Counted from the first letter of the stretch, positions 1 to 9,245 are shown. The stretch: DNA of 38,751 nt from Pusillimonas sp. (GCF_029263785.1 NZ_JAJUFE010000019.1:1-38751), one strand, 5' to 3'. The notes: generated by a model not told the origin, from the letters alone. Numbers and translations: made by a program.

Positions 1-306
1 CCACTTGGAACCGTCCTGACGGGTCATGGCGATGGTCATGAGATCGCCGATCTTGTCAGTGGTGAACAAGAGGTTCTTTTGAATTTCTTCTTCGGTCAGG
101 CCCAGTTCGGTGAGCTTGTTGTAGCGCATGGACACGGCACTATGGCAGCCCAGGCAATAGTTGACGAAGAGTTTGGCTCCGTTTTGCAGCGAAGCCATGT
201 TGTTGATTCGGTCGGGGGCGTTGTCAAGCTTGTATCCGCCCTCGGCGGCAACCGCCACCGAGCAGGTCAGGGTCAGGGCCAAAACGCCTAGCAACTTTTT
301 GATCAT
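1..306 (-). CDS. petC: cytochrome c1 of the bc1 complex, N-terminal part (cut by window edge)
   Basis: Encodes the start of cytochrome c1, the membrane-anchored c-type haem subunit that passes electrons from the Rieske protein to soluble cytochrome c. About 102 residues are visible. They show an N-terminal signal peptide (MIKKLLGVLALTLT...) ending near AVAA-EGG, then the haem-binding motif CLGCH and the following SAVSMRYNKL segment typical of cytochrome c1. The distal Met ligand and C-terminal anchor lie outside the window. An ATG at 312 is also in frame, but the ATG at 306 has a GGA six bases upstream and is preferred. It is the third gene of petA-petB-petC, 25 bp after petB, and should share their transcript. 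Confidence 0.93.
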   Translation of the reverse strand, partial: MIKKLLGVLALTLTCSVAVAAEGGYKLDNAPDRINNMASLQNGAKLFVNYCLGCHSAVSMRYNKLTELGLTEEEIQKNLLFTTDKIGDLMTIAMTRQDGSKW

Positions 307-331
307 GATCATTCCGTAAGTGTTATGGGCC

Positions 332-1720
332 TTAGTGAGCGCTGAACGTGATGCGTTCAGGAACGGGCTTGAACGTACCCAGGCGGCTCCAGACGGGCAT
401 CAGCAGGAAGAAGCCAAGATAGATCAGGGTGCCGATCTGGCTCATCAGGTTGAAGACCGGGCTTGGCGGCTGGGTGCCAAGATAGCCCAGGATCAGGAAT
501 GTCACGATAAAGATACCGTACAGGTACTTGTGCCATGTGGGACGGTAGCGAATGGAGCGTACCGGCGAGTGGTCGAGCCAGGGCAGGAAGAACAGGATGA
601 CTACCGAACCACCCATGGCGACCACACCCCAGAACTTGGCGTCGATCGTGCGAAGCAGTACAGCAACAACCAGCAGGATGACAGGTACGACAATGCGCCA
701 TACACCACGCAGGTTACCGCGCAGGAACAATGCCACTGCACCCAATACCGATGCTGCTGCCAGCACCCATGTGAAGTCGGCCGTAATGGCACGCAGCATG
801 GAGTAGAAAGGCGTGAAGTACCAGACCGGCGCAATGTGCGGAGGTGTCTTGAGCGAGTCGGCAGGGATGAAGTTGTTGAACTCCAGGAAGTAGCCGCCCA
901 TTTCTGGTGCGAAGAACACGATGGCAGCAAAGACGATGAGGAAGCCTGCCACGCCGACCAGGTCGTGCACCGAGTAGTAGGGGTGGAAGGGAATGCCGTC
1001 GATCGGACGCCCCTTGGCATCTTTGGGGCCATCCTTGATTTCGACGCCGTCGGGGTTGTTGGAGCCCACTTCGTGCAAGGCAATGATGTGAGCCACCACC
1101 AGACCGATCAGCACCAGAGGAAGGGCGATGACGTGGAAGGCGAAGAAACGGTTGAGCGTCGCGTCGGAAACAACGTAGTCACCGCGGATCCACAACGAGA
1201 GCTCGGGTCCGATGAAGGGAATGGCCGAGAAGAGGTTCACAATAACCTGTGCACCCCAGTACGACATCTGGCCCCAAGGCAGCAGGTAGCCCATGAACGC
1301 TTCGCCCATCAGGCAAAGGAAGATGGCCATGCCGAAGATCCAGACGAGCTCGCGCGGCTTGCGGTACGAGCCATAGAACAGGCCGCGCAGCATGTGCAGG
1401 TACACAACGACGAAGAACATCGATGCGCCTGTGGAGTGCATGTAGCGGATCAGCCAGCCCCAGGGCACTTCGCGCATGATGAACTCGACTGAGTTGAAAG
1501 CGAGGTCGCCATCGGGCTTGTAGTTCATTACAAGGAAAATGCCGGTGACGATCTGGATGACCAGTACCAGCAGGGCCAAGGATCCGAAGAAGTACCAGAA
1601 GTTGAAGTTCTTCGGAGCGTAGTATTCCGACATGTGCTCTTTGAACAACTTAGACAGGGGGAAGCGCCTGTCTATCCAGCCCAAGAGTCCTGTCGTTTCG
1701 ACGGTTTTTTCGCCAGCCAT
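332..1720 (-). CDS. petB: cytochrome b of the bc1 complex
   Basis: Cytochrome b, the di-haem integral membrane subunit of ubiquinol:cytochrome c oxidoreductase that holds the Qo and Qi sites in the inner membrane. At 462 aa it has the usual full length, with about eight hydrophobic segments. Haem-ligand histidines are visible in the second helix (YMHSTGASMF...YLHMLRG) and in the fourth helix (FHVIALPL...AHIIALHEVGSNNP). The Qo loop carries PVWY rather than the mitochondrial PEWY, a variant usual in beta- and gammaproteobacteria. ATG at 1720 follows AAAGGA at a normal distance. It lies between petA and petC on the same strand. Confidence 0.97.
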   Translation of the reverse strand: MAGEKTVETTGLLGWIDRRFPLSKLFKEHMSEYYAPKNFNFWYFFGSLALLVLVIQIVTGIFLVMNYKPDGDLAFNSVEFIMREVPWGWLIRYMHSTGASMFFVVVYLHMLRGLFYGSYRKPRELVWIFGMAIFLCLMGEAFMGYLLPWGQMSYWGAQVIVNLFSAIPFIGPELSLWIRGDYVVSDATLNRFFAFHVIALPLVLIGLVVAHIIALHEVGSNNPDGVEIKDGPKDAKGRPIDGIPFHPYYSVHDLVGVAGFLIVFAAIVFFAPEMGGYFLEFNNFIPADSLKTPPHIAPVWYFTPFYSMLRAITADFTWVLAAASVLGAVALFLRGNLRGVWRIVVPVILLVVAVLLRTIDAKFWGVVAMGGSVVILFFLPWLDHSPVRSIRYRPTWHKYLYGIFIVTFLILGYLGTQPPSPVFNLMSQIGTLIYLGFFLLMPVWSRLGTFKPVPERITFSAH

Positions 1721-1771
1721 GAAACGGTTCCTTTTATATCTTTATCTTACGAGGCAGTGGTTCTATGCGGG

Positions 1772-2431
1772 TTACGCCTTGTTGTTCTCGTCGACGCCGA
1801 TGATGACTTGCGTACCATCGGACGACAATTCGTAAGGCGGGACCTCGAGGTTATCGGGCGCAGGTACGTTCTTGTACACGCGGCCGGCCAGATCGAACGC
1901 AGAACCGTGGCAGGGACAGAAGAAGCCGCCCTCCCAGTTGGCGGGCAGGCCGGGGCCGGGGCCCGCAGCCAGGTGTGGTGTTGGCGAGCAACCCAGGTGG
2001 GTACAGATGCCCACGGCAACCCAATATTTAGGATCGCGTGAACGGTATTCGTTCTTGGCGTACTCGGGCGTGAAGCCTGGGCGGTCAGAATGAGGGTCGG
2101 CCAGGAATTCGTCGTTGTTCTTGAGCTCTTCGATCTGGGCCGGGGTGCGGTGCATGACCCACACGGGCTTCCCGCGCCATTCGAAGGTGCGCATTTCACC
2201 CTCGGGAATGCTGGTGAGATCGACCTGAACCGGCGCTCCGGCGGCGCGTGCCTTGTCCGAAGGCGCAAACGAGCCTACGAACGGAACGGCTGTAGCGACT
2301 CCGGCAATACCGCCGACGACGCAAGTGGTGGCCACCCATGTGCGTCGCGACGGATCGGGGGGTAGGTTGGCATCGAGGGCAACCGTTCCGTCAGCCGAAA
2401 CGCCGTCGAACTGTGACTTATCCTGACTCAT
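1772..2431 (-). CDS. petA: ubiquinol-cytochrome c reductase Rieske iron-sulfur subunit
   Basis: Rieske [2Fe-2S] subunit of the bc1 complex; it takes one electron from ubiquinol at the Qo site. The protein has 219 aa. A twin-arginine region ([13 protein letters not shown]) and a hydrophobic stretch near residues 28-50 form the uncleaved Tat-dependent membrane anchor. The cluster ligands are in CTHLGC and CPCHGS near the C-terminal half, and the proline loop [10 protein letters not shown] lies between them. The start ATG at 2431 has AAGGAT upstream. It is first gene of petABC, with its own promoter in the gap shared with mscL. The tatABC genes that would export it lie 3-4 kb away in the same window. 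Confidence 0.97.
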   Translation of the reverse strand: MSQDKSQFDGVSADGTVALDANLPPDPSRRTWVATTCVVGGIAGVATAVPFVGSFAPSDKARAAGAPVQVDLTSIPEGEMRTFEWRGKPVWVMHRTPAQIEELKNNDEFLADPHSDRPGFTPEYAKNEYRSRDPKYWVAVGICTHLGCSPTPHLAAGPGPGLPANWEGGFFCPCHGSAFDLAGRVYKNVPAPDNLEVPPYELSSDGTQVIIGVDENNKA

Positions 2432-2509
2432 GCTTGTATCCTTGTTCGTGCCCTAACCGGGCAGCGCGATTCAGAGTATTTGGTATGTTGGATATTCTTT
2501 CAACCGGGT

Positions 2510-2538
2510 ATTATAGCGTTAGCCCGCACACGGGTGAA
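2510..2538 (-). promoter_or_regulatory. sigma70-type promoter for petABC
   Basis: On the minus strand a perfect -10 box TATAAT (2515-2510) is separated by 17 bp from a -35 box TTCACC (2538-2533, four of six matches to consensus). It lies 79 bp upstream of the petA start, in the divergent gap with mscL. The -35 region sits only about 20 bp from the mscL start codon, so the promoter overlaps the mscL leader. Assigned by motif only; no transcript data. Confidence 0.5.
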
Positions 2539-2557
2539 ATTACCAGGGGATATCTCT

Positions 2558-3016
2558 ATGAGTAAGACGCGAGGTTTTTTGGCTGAATTCCGCGAGTTTG
2601 CCGTCAAGGGCAACATGATCGATCTGGCCGTTGGTGTGATTATCGGTGCTGCGTTCGGCAAGATCATCGACTCCTTGGTCCGAGACGTCATGATGCCCAT
2701 CATCAGTTTCATTCTTGGCGGGCAGGTCGATTTTTCCAATTTGTTCTGGGTGCTCAAGGAACCCGAGAACTATACCGGTCCACGCACCTATGAAGCGATG
2801 GTCGAGGCAGGCGGTAATTTGCTGGCCTGGGGCAACTTCGTCACCATCCTGATCAACTTCATCCTGCTTGCCTTCGTCGTGTTCCTGATGGTCAAGGCTG
2901 TCAACCGTGCTCGTGCCAGCTTCGAACGAGACAAGGCTGTTGAAGAAGCCGCGCCGGAAGTTACGCCGGACGACATTCTGCTGTTGCGTGAAATACGCGA
3001 CCTGCTCAAGAAATAA
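2558..3016 (+). CDS. mscL: large-conductance mechanosensitive channel MscL
   Basis: Inner-membrane channel that opens under membrane tension and protects against hypo-osmotic shock. The reading frame is open upstream to 2480, but the family N-terminus ([20 protein letters not shown]) fits an ATG at 2558, which has AGGGGA seven bases upstream. That gives 152 aa, close to the usual 130-150. Two transmembrane helices are visible: the Gly/Ala/Val-rich pore helix [18 protein letters not shown] and the second at about residues 90-112 ([21 protein letters not shown]). A charged C-terminal helix ends [11 protein letters not shown]. It is divergent from petA and is followed by a hairpin at 3038-3078. 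Confidence 0.96.
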   Translation: MSKTRGFLAEFREFAVKGNMIDLAVGVIIGAAFGKIIDSLVRDVMMPIISFILGGQVDFSNLFWVLKEPENYTGPRTYEAMVEAGGNLLAWGNFVTILINFILLAFVVFLMVKAVNRARASFERDKAVEEAAPEVTPDDILLLREIRDLLKK

Positions 3017-3037
3017 GTCTGTATCCGGAAACCAAGT

Positions 3038-3078
3038 ACACGCCTGACTGCGGGGAAGAACTCCGCTTTCAGGCGTGT
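3038..3078. terminator. bidirectional hairpin between convergent mscL and NIF3 genes
   Basis: A perfect 10-bp inverted repeat (ACACGCCTGA at 3038-3047 and TCAGGCGTGT at 3069-3078) encloses a second short GC-rich stem (GCGG/CCGC). It sits 21 bp after the mscL stop and 28 bp before the end of the convergent NIF3 gene. No long T-run follows on either side, so rho-independent termination may be partial. Confidence 0.55.
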
Positions 3079-3106
3079 GCCGCGTCGGCGAACGCGGTTC
3101 GACGAC

Positions 3107-3883
3107 TCAGATCGGATTGGTCAGATCGACGAAGTCAACCTGGATGCCAAACTGCTTTGCAATTGCTTCACCCACCGCCTTGACGCCAAAACGTTCGGTG
3201 GCATGGTGGCCGGCAGCAATAAATCCTACTCCAGTTTCATTCGCCAGATGAAAATTGGGCTCGGATACTTCGCCGGTCAGGTAAGCCTGTGCGCCGGTCT
3301 GCAGGACGTGTTCCATCCAGTCCTGCGCTCCGCCCGTGCACCAGGCTATCCGCTCAACGCTTTGATCCGGTTGGCCCAAAACAGTCGGCGTGCGCCCCAG
3401 CGTGCGGCCGATGTGATCGCTCAGTTTCTGTAGTGTCATGCCCGGCTGGCATTTGCCCAGCCAAATCAGGCTTTCCGGGCCACAGGTACGGGGATTGCCT
3501 TCGCTATCGCGATCAGGAGTCAATCCAAGAATCTTTGCAAGTTGCGCGTTATTGCCAAGTTCGGGGTGCGCGTCGAGGGGAAGATGATAGCCAAACACAT
3601 TCAGGTCATGCTTGATCGCCAAAGCGATGCGCTCGCGTTTCGTCCCTACGATACGGGCGTCTTCGTTCTTCCAGAACCATCCGTGGTGAACGAGTATGGC
3701 ATCAGCATTGCGGCGGATTGCTTCTTCAAGCAATGCACGCGAGGCCGTGACTCCGGTGATAATGTGCCTGATGGCCGGTTTGCCCTCCACTTGCAGCCCG
3801 TTGGGGCAGTAGTCGCGAAAACGTTGTGGCTGAAGGGTTTCATCCAGCCACGCGCTTAGTTCTGTCGTAGTTATCTGTTTCAT
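3107..3883 (-). CDS. NIF3/YbgI-family dinuclear metal-binding protein
   Basis: Member of the NIF3 (DUF34/YbgI) family of conserved hexameric proteins with a dinuclear metal site. The biochemical role of the family is unsettled; a metal-dependent GTP cyclohydrolase-like or metal-handling role has been proposed. The 258 aa are full length. Family landmarks are DYCPNGLQVEG near the N-terminus, the metal-ligand segment AILVHHGWFW, GYHLPLDAHPELGNN in the middle, YLTGEVSEPNFHLA, and the C-terminal AAGHHATERFGVKA that supplies further His and Glu ligands. ATG at 3883 is preceded by AAGAGA. Its start codon is separated by only 14 bp from that of the divergent DegS-like protease gene. Confidence 0.92.
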   Translation of the reverse strand: MKQITTTELSAWLDETLQPQRFRDYCPNGLQVEGKPAIRHIITGVTASRALLEEAIRRNADAILVHHGWFWKNEDARIVGTKRERIALAIKHDLNVFGYHLPLDAHPELGNNAQLAKILGLTPDRDSEGNPRTCGPESLIWLGKCQPGMTLQKLSDHIGRTLGRTPTVLGQPDQSVERIAWCTGGAQDWMEHVLQTGAQAYLTGEVSEPNFHLANETGVGFIAAGHHATERFGVKAVGEAIAKQFGIQVDFVDLTNPI

Positions 3884-3897
3884 TGGTCTCTTGCCCT

Positions 3898-5073
3898 ATG
3901 CGTCGATTTTGGTTGCTGTTCGCCCAAACCGTGACGGTGTGTCTGGGTATTTTATTCATTGTCGCAACATTGCGACCCGACTGGCTGGCGCGTGCGCCGG
4001 ACGTTATCGGCCCGTCGTTGACGTCTACGCCCGCACCGGCTGTGGCGGTCGAAAATGTGCCGGGTGCAGTGGGTTCCTATGCGCAGGCCGTGGCACGAGC
4101 TGCGCCAGCTGTAGTCAACGTATATACCACCAAACAGATTCGAGAGCCTATTTCGCCGCTATTGAACGACCCGGAACTCTCCCGGCTGTTTCGCGGCATG
4201 CCCGGTTTTACCCGAAAACGCGAAACAACCGCACTGGGTTCGGGTGTGATTGTGCGGCCCGATGGCTATGTACTGACCAATTACCATGTGGTTGAAGCGG
4301 CGGATGCCATCGAAATTGCCCTGAACGACGGCCGTGAGGCGAGGGCAAAGCTGGTGGGGGCCGATCCGGAAAGCGACTTGGCCGTGCTGAAGATCGATCT
4401 GGATGGTTTATCCAGCATCACCTTTAACGGAGACCATGACGTGCAGGTGGGTGACGTTGTGCTGGCTATCGGCAATCCGTTCGGGGTTGGCCAGACCACT
4501 ACCATGGGCATTGTGTCGGCGCTCGGCCGGAACCGGCTGGGCATCAACATATACGAGAACTTCATCCAGACGGATGCCGCCATCAATCCAGGTAACTCGG
4601 GTGGAGCGTTGATCGATACGCAAGGCAGGCTCATCGGTATCAACACCGCCATTTACTCCGAGTCAGGTGGGTCGCTTGGAATCGGGTTTGCCATTCCTGC
4701 GGCGGCAGCACAAACCATACTCGAGCAGATTATCTCTACCGGACGCGTGACACGCGGATGGCTGGGCGTGGAGCCTCAGGACATCACGCCTGAACTGGCG
4801 CGTGCGTTCGATCTCAAGACTCGCCAGGGCATTATCGTGGCTGGTGTGTTGCGTGGCGGGCCCGCGGCCCGCGCAGGCCTGCGGGTAGGCGATATTGTGG
4901 TGGCCCTGGGCGAAGAACCAGTCGTCAATACGATTGGTTTTCTGAACCAGATCGCCCGCCTGGAACCGAACACCACCGTGGACGCGACGGTGCTGCGTGC
5001 TGGTCGGCGATTCACACTGCCTGTTAAGGTTGGCGCCCGGCCGTCGCTGCCGGGAGCGGGGCGAAAGCGTTAA
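3898..5073 (+). CDS. membrane-anchored DegS/DegQ-like trypsin-type protease with one PDZ domain
   Basis: Serine protease of the HtrA family acting in the periplasm. It is 391 aa long. One hydrophobic segment near residues 4-25 acts as a signal anchor. The protease domain carries the catalytic His in LTNYHVV, Asp in SDLAVLKI and Ser in GNSGGAL, and one PDZ domain follows from about residue 285 (TRGWLGVEPQDI...GLRVGDIVVALG). A single PDZ plus anchor resembles DegS, which cuts anti-sigma factors, more than the two-PDZ DegP/DegQ. The frame is open to a TTG at 3883, but the ATG at 3898 is chosen because it starts the positively charged MRRFW leader. No clear ribosome binding site precedes it. It converges with tatC. 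Confidence 0.9.
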   Translation: MRRFWLLFAQTVTVCLGILFIVATLRPDWLARAPDVIGPSLTSTPAPAVAVENVPGAVGSYAQAVARAAPAVVNVYTTKQIREPISPLLNDPELSRLFRGMPGFTRKRETTALGSGVIVRPDGYVLTNYHVVEAADAIEIALNDGREARAKLVGADPESDLAVLKIDLDGLSSITFNGDHDVQVGDVVLAIGNPFGVGQTTTMGIVSALGRNRLGINIYENFIQTDAAINPGNSGGALIDTQGRLIGINTAIYSESGGSLGIGFAIPAAAAQTILEQIISTGRVTRGWLGVEPQDITPELARAFDLKTRQGIIVAGVLRGGPAARAGLRVGDIVVALGEEPVVNTIGFLNQIARLEPNTTVDATVLRAGRRFTLPVKVGARPSLPGAGRKR

Positions 5074-5109
5074 GTCGTTCGGCGCGGCTGCCCCGCCGCG
5101 AACCCCGGT

Positions 5110-5862
5110 TTACTCGATATCGTTTGCAGGTTCTTGCAGGCGCTCATTGGGCGTCAATCGCGCAGCGACCAGCAAGCCCAGTTCAAACAGCAGGCAAAGC
5201 GGAACCGCCAGCATGAATTGGCTAAGGACGTCGGGCGGTGTAACCACCGCTGCAATAATGAACGCGCCGACAATGACGTAACCGCGCGCAGCACGCAATT
5301 TTTCGACGGAGACGATGCCCGCCTTGACCAGCAGGATGACCGCCACGGGAACCTCGAACGTAATGCCAAAGGCCACAAACATGGTGATGACGAAGCTGAC
5401 ATAGGCTTCGATATCAGGTGCCGGCGTAATGGATTGTGGCGCAAACCCGGCGATGAAGTGGAACACCGTGCGAAACACGACAAAATAACAGAACGCCATG
5501 CCCGCCAAAAACAGGATGGTGCTGGAAAAAATTAGCGGCAGGGCCAGGCGCTGTTCATGCTTGTACAAGCCTGGCGCAACAAAGGCCCATGCCTGGTACA
5601 GCACCACTGGAAGCGCAATGACAAAGGCTGCCAGCAGTGTTACTTTAAGCGGCACCATGAAAGGTGTGATGACCCCTGTGGCGATCATTCGGGTGCCTTG
5701 CGGCAGCGCGGCGAGCATGGGCTGAGCCAGCACATCGTAAATGGCCGATGCCCCCGGATACAGGAACAGTACGATAAACACGACCAGAACTGCACCGACC
5801 GCCTTCAGAAGGCGGGTACGCAGTTCTATCAGGTGAGAGATGAAGCTGTCTTCCTGCGTCAC
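5110..5862 (-). CDS. tatC: Sec-independent protein translocase TatC
   Basis: Multi-spanning receptor of the twin-arginine translocase; it recognises Tat signal peptides together with TatB. The 250 aa contain about six hydrophobic segments. The N-terminal family signature is visible (SFISHLIELRTRLLKA), as are the FEVPVAVILLV region and RGYVIVGAFIIAAVVTPPD. The start is GTG at 5862, overlapping the tatB stop by four bases (GTGA), which implies translational coupling. It is last gene of tatA-tatB-tatC. The Rieske protein PetA in this window is a likely Tat substrate. Confidence 0.96.
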   Translation of the reverse strand: MTQEDSFISHLIELRTRLLKAVGAVLVVFIVLFLYPGASAIYDVLAQPMLAALPQGTRMIATGVITPFMVPLKVTLLAAFVIALPVVLYQAWAFVAPGLYKHEQRLALPLIFSSTILFLAGMAFCYFVVFRTVFHFIAGFAPQSITPAPDIEAYVSFVITMFVAFGITFEVPVAVILLVKAGIVSVEKLRAARGYVIVGAFIIAAVVTPPDVLSQFMLAVPLCLLFELGLLVAARLTPNERLQEPANDIE

Positions 5863-6392
5863 GGCTGAGAACCTTTGTTAGCGGAGTTCGAGTCATCGCG
5901 CATGCCGACCGGTGCCTGCTTCTGATCGAAACCAGGCAGCGGCAGAGTGCGCGTGTCGACCTCGGAAGCCGGGCTGTCCGGCTGGACGACGGGACCATCC
6001 TGGCTGGCAGATTCGCTTTCGTCAGCAACTGCCGGAGGCGTGGTTTGGCTTGCTGGTGCGTCTTGAATGGTTTCACCCAGAGCCTTTACCGATTCCGACG
6101 CCTGCTTGAGCGCCTCTTGTGCTTCATCGATGGGGGCGCGCCACGATTTTTCGGCTTCTGCCACGGATGCCTTGACGGAATTGGCTGCCTCTTGCATCTG
6201 GTCCTTCAGGCTGCCGATTTCGGCGGCGTCCATCTCTTTGCGAATGTCTGTCTTGACGTCGTTGACATAACGCTGGGCGCGGCCCAACAGATGGCCGACC
6301 GTGCGCGCTACTTTTGGCAGCTTTTCGGGGCCGATCACAATCAATGCCACGACGCCGATCAGCATGAGTTCGCTGAAGCTTAGTCCGAACAT
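5859..6392 (-). CDS. tatB: Sec-independent protein translocase TatB
   Basis: Single-span inner-membrane component of the Tat receptor complex. It has 177 aa. The N-terminal hydrophobic helix (MFGLSFSELMLIGVVALIVIG) is followed by the hinge PEKLP, an amphipathic helix (RTVGHLLGRAQRYVNDVKTDI) and a long charged coiled-coil-like region (residues about 50-115). The tail after about residue 115 is Ser/Pro/Asp-rich and probably disordered. The glutamate at position 8 in the helix is typical of TatB rather than TatA. It lies 136 bp after tatA with no visible gene between, and overlaps tatC by four bases. Confidence 0.94.
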   Translation of the reverse strand: MFGLSFSELMLIGVVALIVIGPEKLPKVARTVGHLLGRAQRYVNDVKTDIRKEMDAAEIGSLKDQMQEAANSVKASVAEAEKSWRAPIDEAQEALKQASESVKALGETIQDAPASQTTPPAVADESESASQDGPVVQPDSPASEVDTRTLPLPGFDQKQAPVGMRDDSNSANKGSQP

Positions 6393-6528
6393 GAGTCAAA
6401 AGCCGGTAAGGGCTTGTTAGCGGCTAAAGGACGCAAGCATGTCGGCACGTTGGGCGACATGCATTGCGCATGATTGGAGAGGCGCGGCAAAACCACGCAA
6501 CACCGACAACTGCTGAGCCGGGGCGGGC

Positions 6529-6762
6529 TTACGAACCGTTCTTTTCTTTGGCCTGAACGTCGATCGTCTCTTTGGATTCCACACGTTCGGCGGTGACGGA
6601 TTCGGGCTTGTCGGCCTCGCCGGCTGCATCCGCCATGCCTTTCTTGAAGCCCTTGACGGCGCCGCCAAGATCTTCGCCCATGTTGCGCAGCTTCTTGGTG
6701 CCGAAAATGAGGGCGACGATGACCAGGACGACAAGCCAATGCCAAATGCTGAAACTACCCAT
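6529..6762 (-). CDS. tatA: Sec-independent protein translocase TatA
   Basis: Pore-forming small subunit of the Tat translocase. It has 77 aa. The N-terminal membrane helix ([17 protein letters not shown]) ends in the conserved F-G-T-K-K-L motif, followed by the amphipathic helix [19 protein letters not shown] short charged tail follows. ATG at 6762 has GGAG seven bases upstream. It is separated from hisE by 142 bp that carry weak hairpins but no gene. In related species an HIT-family gene often lies here; none is present. Confidence 0.95.
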   Translation of the reverse strand: MGSFSIWHWLVVLVIVALIFGTKKLRNMGEDLGGAVKGFKKGMADAAGEADKPESVTAERVESKETIDVQAKEKNGS

Positions 6763-6904
6763 GTCTATCTCCGTGGGGCGGGGTTACCGCCTGCGTTGAA
6801 ATATAGGCGGCGAGCGCCTTTTATCGAATATTGCCATTCTACCTAAGGATGCCGTCCATAAGGGCGGACAGCACTGACCAGGCGACGGTGTGGTCATGCG
6901 CTGA

Positions 6905-7252
6905 TCAGGAATCGCCTCTGGCGGCTTTTTCGGCCAATCCCGATACGCCTTCGCGCCGCGCAAGCTCGCGCAGAACGTCTTCGGGCCGCAGATTATAGTG
7001 TGCGAGTGCGACCAGGCTGTGAAACCAGAGGTCGGCGGTTTCGTACACGATGCGCTCGGGTACGTTGTCTTTGGCGGCCATGACGAGTTCAGTCGCTTCT
7101 TCGCCGATCTTCTTCAGAAAGGCATCCGGCCCACGGGCCAGCAATTTGGCCGAATACGACGAAGCCGGATCTGCGCCTTTTCCAGGCAAGCGGGTTTCGA
7201 GCGTGTCAGCCAGACGGAAGAGGATGTCGGCGGGGTTGTCGGCTTGGGTCAT
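6905..7252 (-). CDS. hisE: phosphoribosyl-ATP pyrophosphatase
   Basis: Second step of histidine synthesis: removes pyrophosphate from phosphoribosyl-ATP to give phosphoribosyl-AMP. The 115-aa protein has the MazG-like helical fold signature, with [15 protein letters not shown] and the metal-binding [14 protein letters not shown]. It is a separate protein rather than a HisIE fusion. The start overlaps the hisI stop by four bases (ATGA). It is last of the his genes in this run. Confidence 0.95.
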   Translation of the reverse strand: MTQADNPADILFRLADTLETRLPGKGADPASSYSAKLLARGPDAFLKKIGEEATELVMAAKDNVPERIVYETADLWFHSLVALAHYNLRPEDVLRELARREGVSGLAEKAARGDS

Positions 7253-7656
7253 TTATAGATGAGCTCGGGATCTTTGAGCACGGGGTCGGTTACTTTCCAT
7301 GCGGGCGCATCGGATGCGCCCTCGAGGCGGCGAAAGAAACAATTGGGACGTCCGGTGTGGCAGGCAATGCCGCCAACCTGTTCAACCTTGAGCAGTATGA
7401 CGTCGCCATCGCAATCAAGACGAATCTCGCGGACGACCTGGTGGTGGCCCGATTCCTCGCCCTTGCGCCACAGTTTGCCGCGCGAACGTGACCAGTACAC
7501 GGCGCGGCCGCTTGAGGCGGTTTCGAGGAGTGCGTCGCGGTTCATCCACGCAACCATAAGAACTGTGCCGGAATCTGCGTCCTGGGCGATGGCGGGTATC
7601 AAGCCCGCAGCGTCGAACGCAATGTCTTCAAGCCAGGAAGGGGTCAAGGTGTTCAT
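7249..7656 (-). CDS. hisI: phosphoribosyl-AMP cyclohydrolase
   Basis: Opens the adenine ring of phosphoribosyl-AMP in histidine synthesis. The 135 aa are typical of the monofunctional enzyme. Visible signatures are [30 protein letters not shown], the metal-binding [13 protein letters not shown], and [10 protein letters not shown] with the zinc-ligand cysteines. It begins two bases after the hisF stop and overlaps hisE by four bases, so hisF-hisI-hisE are translationally coupled. Confidence 0.96.
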   Translation of the reverse strand: MNTLTPSWLEDIAFDAAGLIPAIAQDADSGTVLMVAWMNRDALLETASSGRAVYWSRSRGKLWRKGEESGHHQVVREIRLDCDGDVILLKVEQVGGIACHTGRPNCFFRRLEGASDAPAWKVTDPVLKDPELIYK

Positions 7657-7658
7657 GA

Positions 7659-8459
7659 TTAAAGTCGCATGTTGATGCCCCGTCGGGCCATGAATTCCTT
7701 GGCCTGCGGAATCGTGAACTCGCCATAGTGGAAAATGCTGGCTGCCAATACTGCGCTGGCGCGACCTTTGATGATACCGTCGGCCAGGTGTTCGAGCTTG
7801 CCAACACCGCCCGACGCAATGACGGGAACAGGCACGGCATCAGACACCGCTCGGGTCAGGGCCAGGTCGAAGCCCGATTTGGTGCCGTCGCGGTCCATGC
7901 TGGTAAGCAGGATCTCGCCGGCCCCGTAACTGGCCATCTTCCGGGCCCACTCGACCGCATCGATGCCAGTGGCCTTGCGTCCTCCGTGAGTGAAGATCTC
8001 CCAGCGAGGGGGTTCGCCATCTTTGGATGTACGCCGGGCATCAATTGCCACCACAATGCACTGAGAGCCGTGATAGTCGGCGGCTGCCTTGACCAGCTCC
8101 GGGTTGGCGACCGCGGCGCTGTTGATCGAGACTTTATCAGCGCCGGCATTGAGCAGACGTTGAATGTCGGCAACCTGGCGTACACCCCCACCCACCGTAA
8201 GTGGAATAAAGACTTCAGACGCTACCGCCTCGATAATGGGCAGAATAAGGTCGCGGTCGTCGCTGGTCGCCGTGATGTCCAGAAAGGTGAGTTCGTCGGC
8301 ACCTTGCTCGTTGTAGCGCCGGGCAATCTCGATGGGATCACCGGCATCAACCAGGTCGACGAAATTCACGCCTTTTACGACCCGGCCTGCAGTGACGTCC
8401 AGACACGGGATAATGCGCCGTGTCAGCGTATTGTTCATGGGGATATCAGTGTGGCTCAT
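7659..8459 (-). CDS. hisF: imidazole glycerol phosphate synthase cyclase subunit HisF
   Basis: TIM-barrel cyclase that joins ammonia from HisH with PRFAR to give imidazole glycerol phosphate and AICAR. It has 266 aa. Key parts are the N-terminal [19 protein letters not shown] with catalytic Asp, FLDITAT, the phosphate loop [16 protein letters not shown] with the second catalytic Asp, and [17 protein letters not shown] at 8459 overlaps the hisA stop by four bases. A second in-frame ATG at 8438 also gives a full catalytic N-terminus, so seven residues at the start are uncertain. Confidence 0.96.
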   Translation of the reverse strand: MSHTDIPMNNTLTRRIIPCLDVTAGRVVKGVNFVDLVDAGDPIEIARRYNEQGADELTFLDITATSDDRDLILPIIEAVASEVFIPLTVGGGVRQVADIQRLLNAGADKVSINSAAVANPELVKAAADYHGSQCIVVAIDARRTSKDGEPPRWEIFTHGGRKATGIDAVEWARKMASYGAGEILLTSMDRDGTKSGFDLALTRAVSDAVPVPVIASGGVGKLEHLADGIIKGRASAVLAASIFHYGEFTIPQAKEFMARRGINMRL

Positions 8460-9199
8460 GACGGATTCAGCTCGTCGGCGAGATCTTGCGCCTCGGCAAA
8501 ATCAATGGTGCCTTCGTAGATGCTGCGTCCCAGGATGGCGCCCTCGATGCCTTCGTCTTCGACGGCACACAGCGCCCGTATGTCGTCGAGGTTGGTGACA
8601 CCACCCGAGGCGATGATGGGAATGCTGACAGCCTGAGCCAGCTTGACAGTCGATTCGATATTGACCCCGGTGAGCATGCCGTCGCGGCCAATATCGGTGT
8701 AAATGATGGCCTCGCAGCCATAGTCCTCGAATTTGCGCGCAATGTCGATGACGTCGTGGCGAGTGAGCTTGCTCCAGCCGTCGGTGGCAACCTTGCCGTC
8801 GCGCGCATCAAGTCCCACGATGATGTTGCCGGGAAATGCGCTGCAGGCATCACGTAAAAACCCCGGGTCTTTGATGGCTGCTGTACCGATGATGACATAC
8901 GACAGGCCGATGTCCAGATAACGCTCGATGGTGTTCAGGTCGCGAATGCCGCCACCTATCTGTACCGGGATCTCGTCGTCAATCTCTTCGAGAATGGCCT
9001 TGATGGCTGTTTGGTTTTTGGGTGTACCTGCGACAGCGCCGTTAAGATCGACCAGGTGAAGGCGTCTTGCACCTTGCTCAAGCCACTGCGCGGCCATCGA
9101 GGCGGGTTCTTCGGAAAATATGGTGGCGTCACCGAGGTCGCCCTGGCGCAGCCGTACGCACTGGCCGTCTTTGAGGTCGATAGCGGGGATCAGAAGCAT
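8456..9199 (-). CDS. hisA: phosphoribosylformimino-AICAR ribotide isomerase HisA
   Basis: Amadori isomerase turning ProFAR into PRFAR in histidine synthesis. The 247-aa TIM barrel is a sister of HisF. It shows [15 protein letters not shown] with the catalytic Asp, VQIGGGIRD (phosphate site), [22 protein letters not shown] with the second catalytic Asp, and [13 protein letters not shown]. It starts 46 bp after hisH and overlaps hisF by four bases. Confidence 0.97.
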   Translation of the reverse strand: MLLIPAIDLKDGQCVRLRQGDLGDATIFSEEPASMAAQWLEQGARRLHLVDLNGAVAGTPKNQTAIKAILEEIDDEIPVQIGGGIRDLNTIERYLDIGLSYVIIGTAAIKDPGFLRDACSAFPGNIIVGLDARDGKVATDGWSKLTRHDVIDIARKFEDYGCEAIIYTDIGRDGMLTGVNIESTVKLAQAVSIPIIASGGVTNLDDIRALCAVEDEGIEGAILGRSIYEGTIDFAEAQDLADELNPS

Positions 9200-9245
9200 G
9201 ATCGAATCTTGTTAAGCAAAAAGAGAAAGGTCGAAGAACCGGATA

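Noticed and set aside
320-1492. Plus-strand open frame of 390 codons
   Set aside because: Antisense to petB, His/Gln/Asp-rich low-complexity product with no recognisable domain; a shadow frame.
5083-5100. 6-bp stem hairpin between the convergent protease and tatC genes
   Set aside because: CGCGGC/GCCGCG stem is present but short, in GC-rich sequence and without a T-run; too weak to call a terminator.
6763-6904. Short inverted repeats between tatA and hisE
   Set aside because: Two 6-bp stems (6787-6810 and 6852-6867) have no T-run; likely chance in GC-rich DNA.
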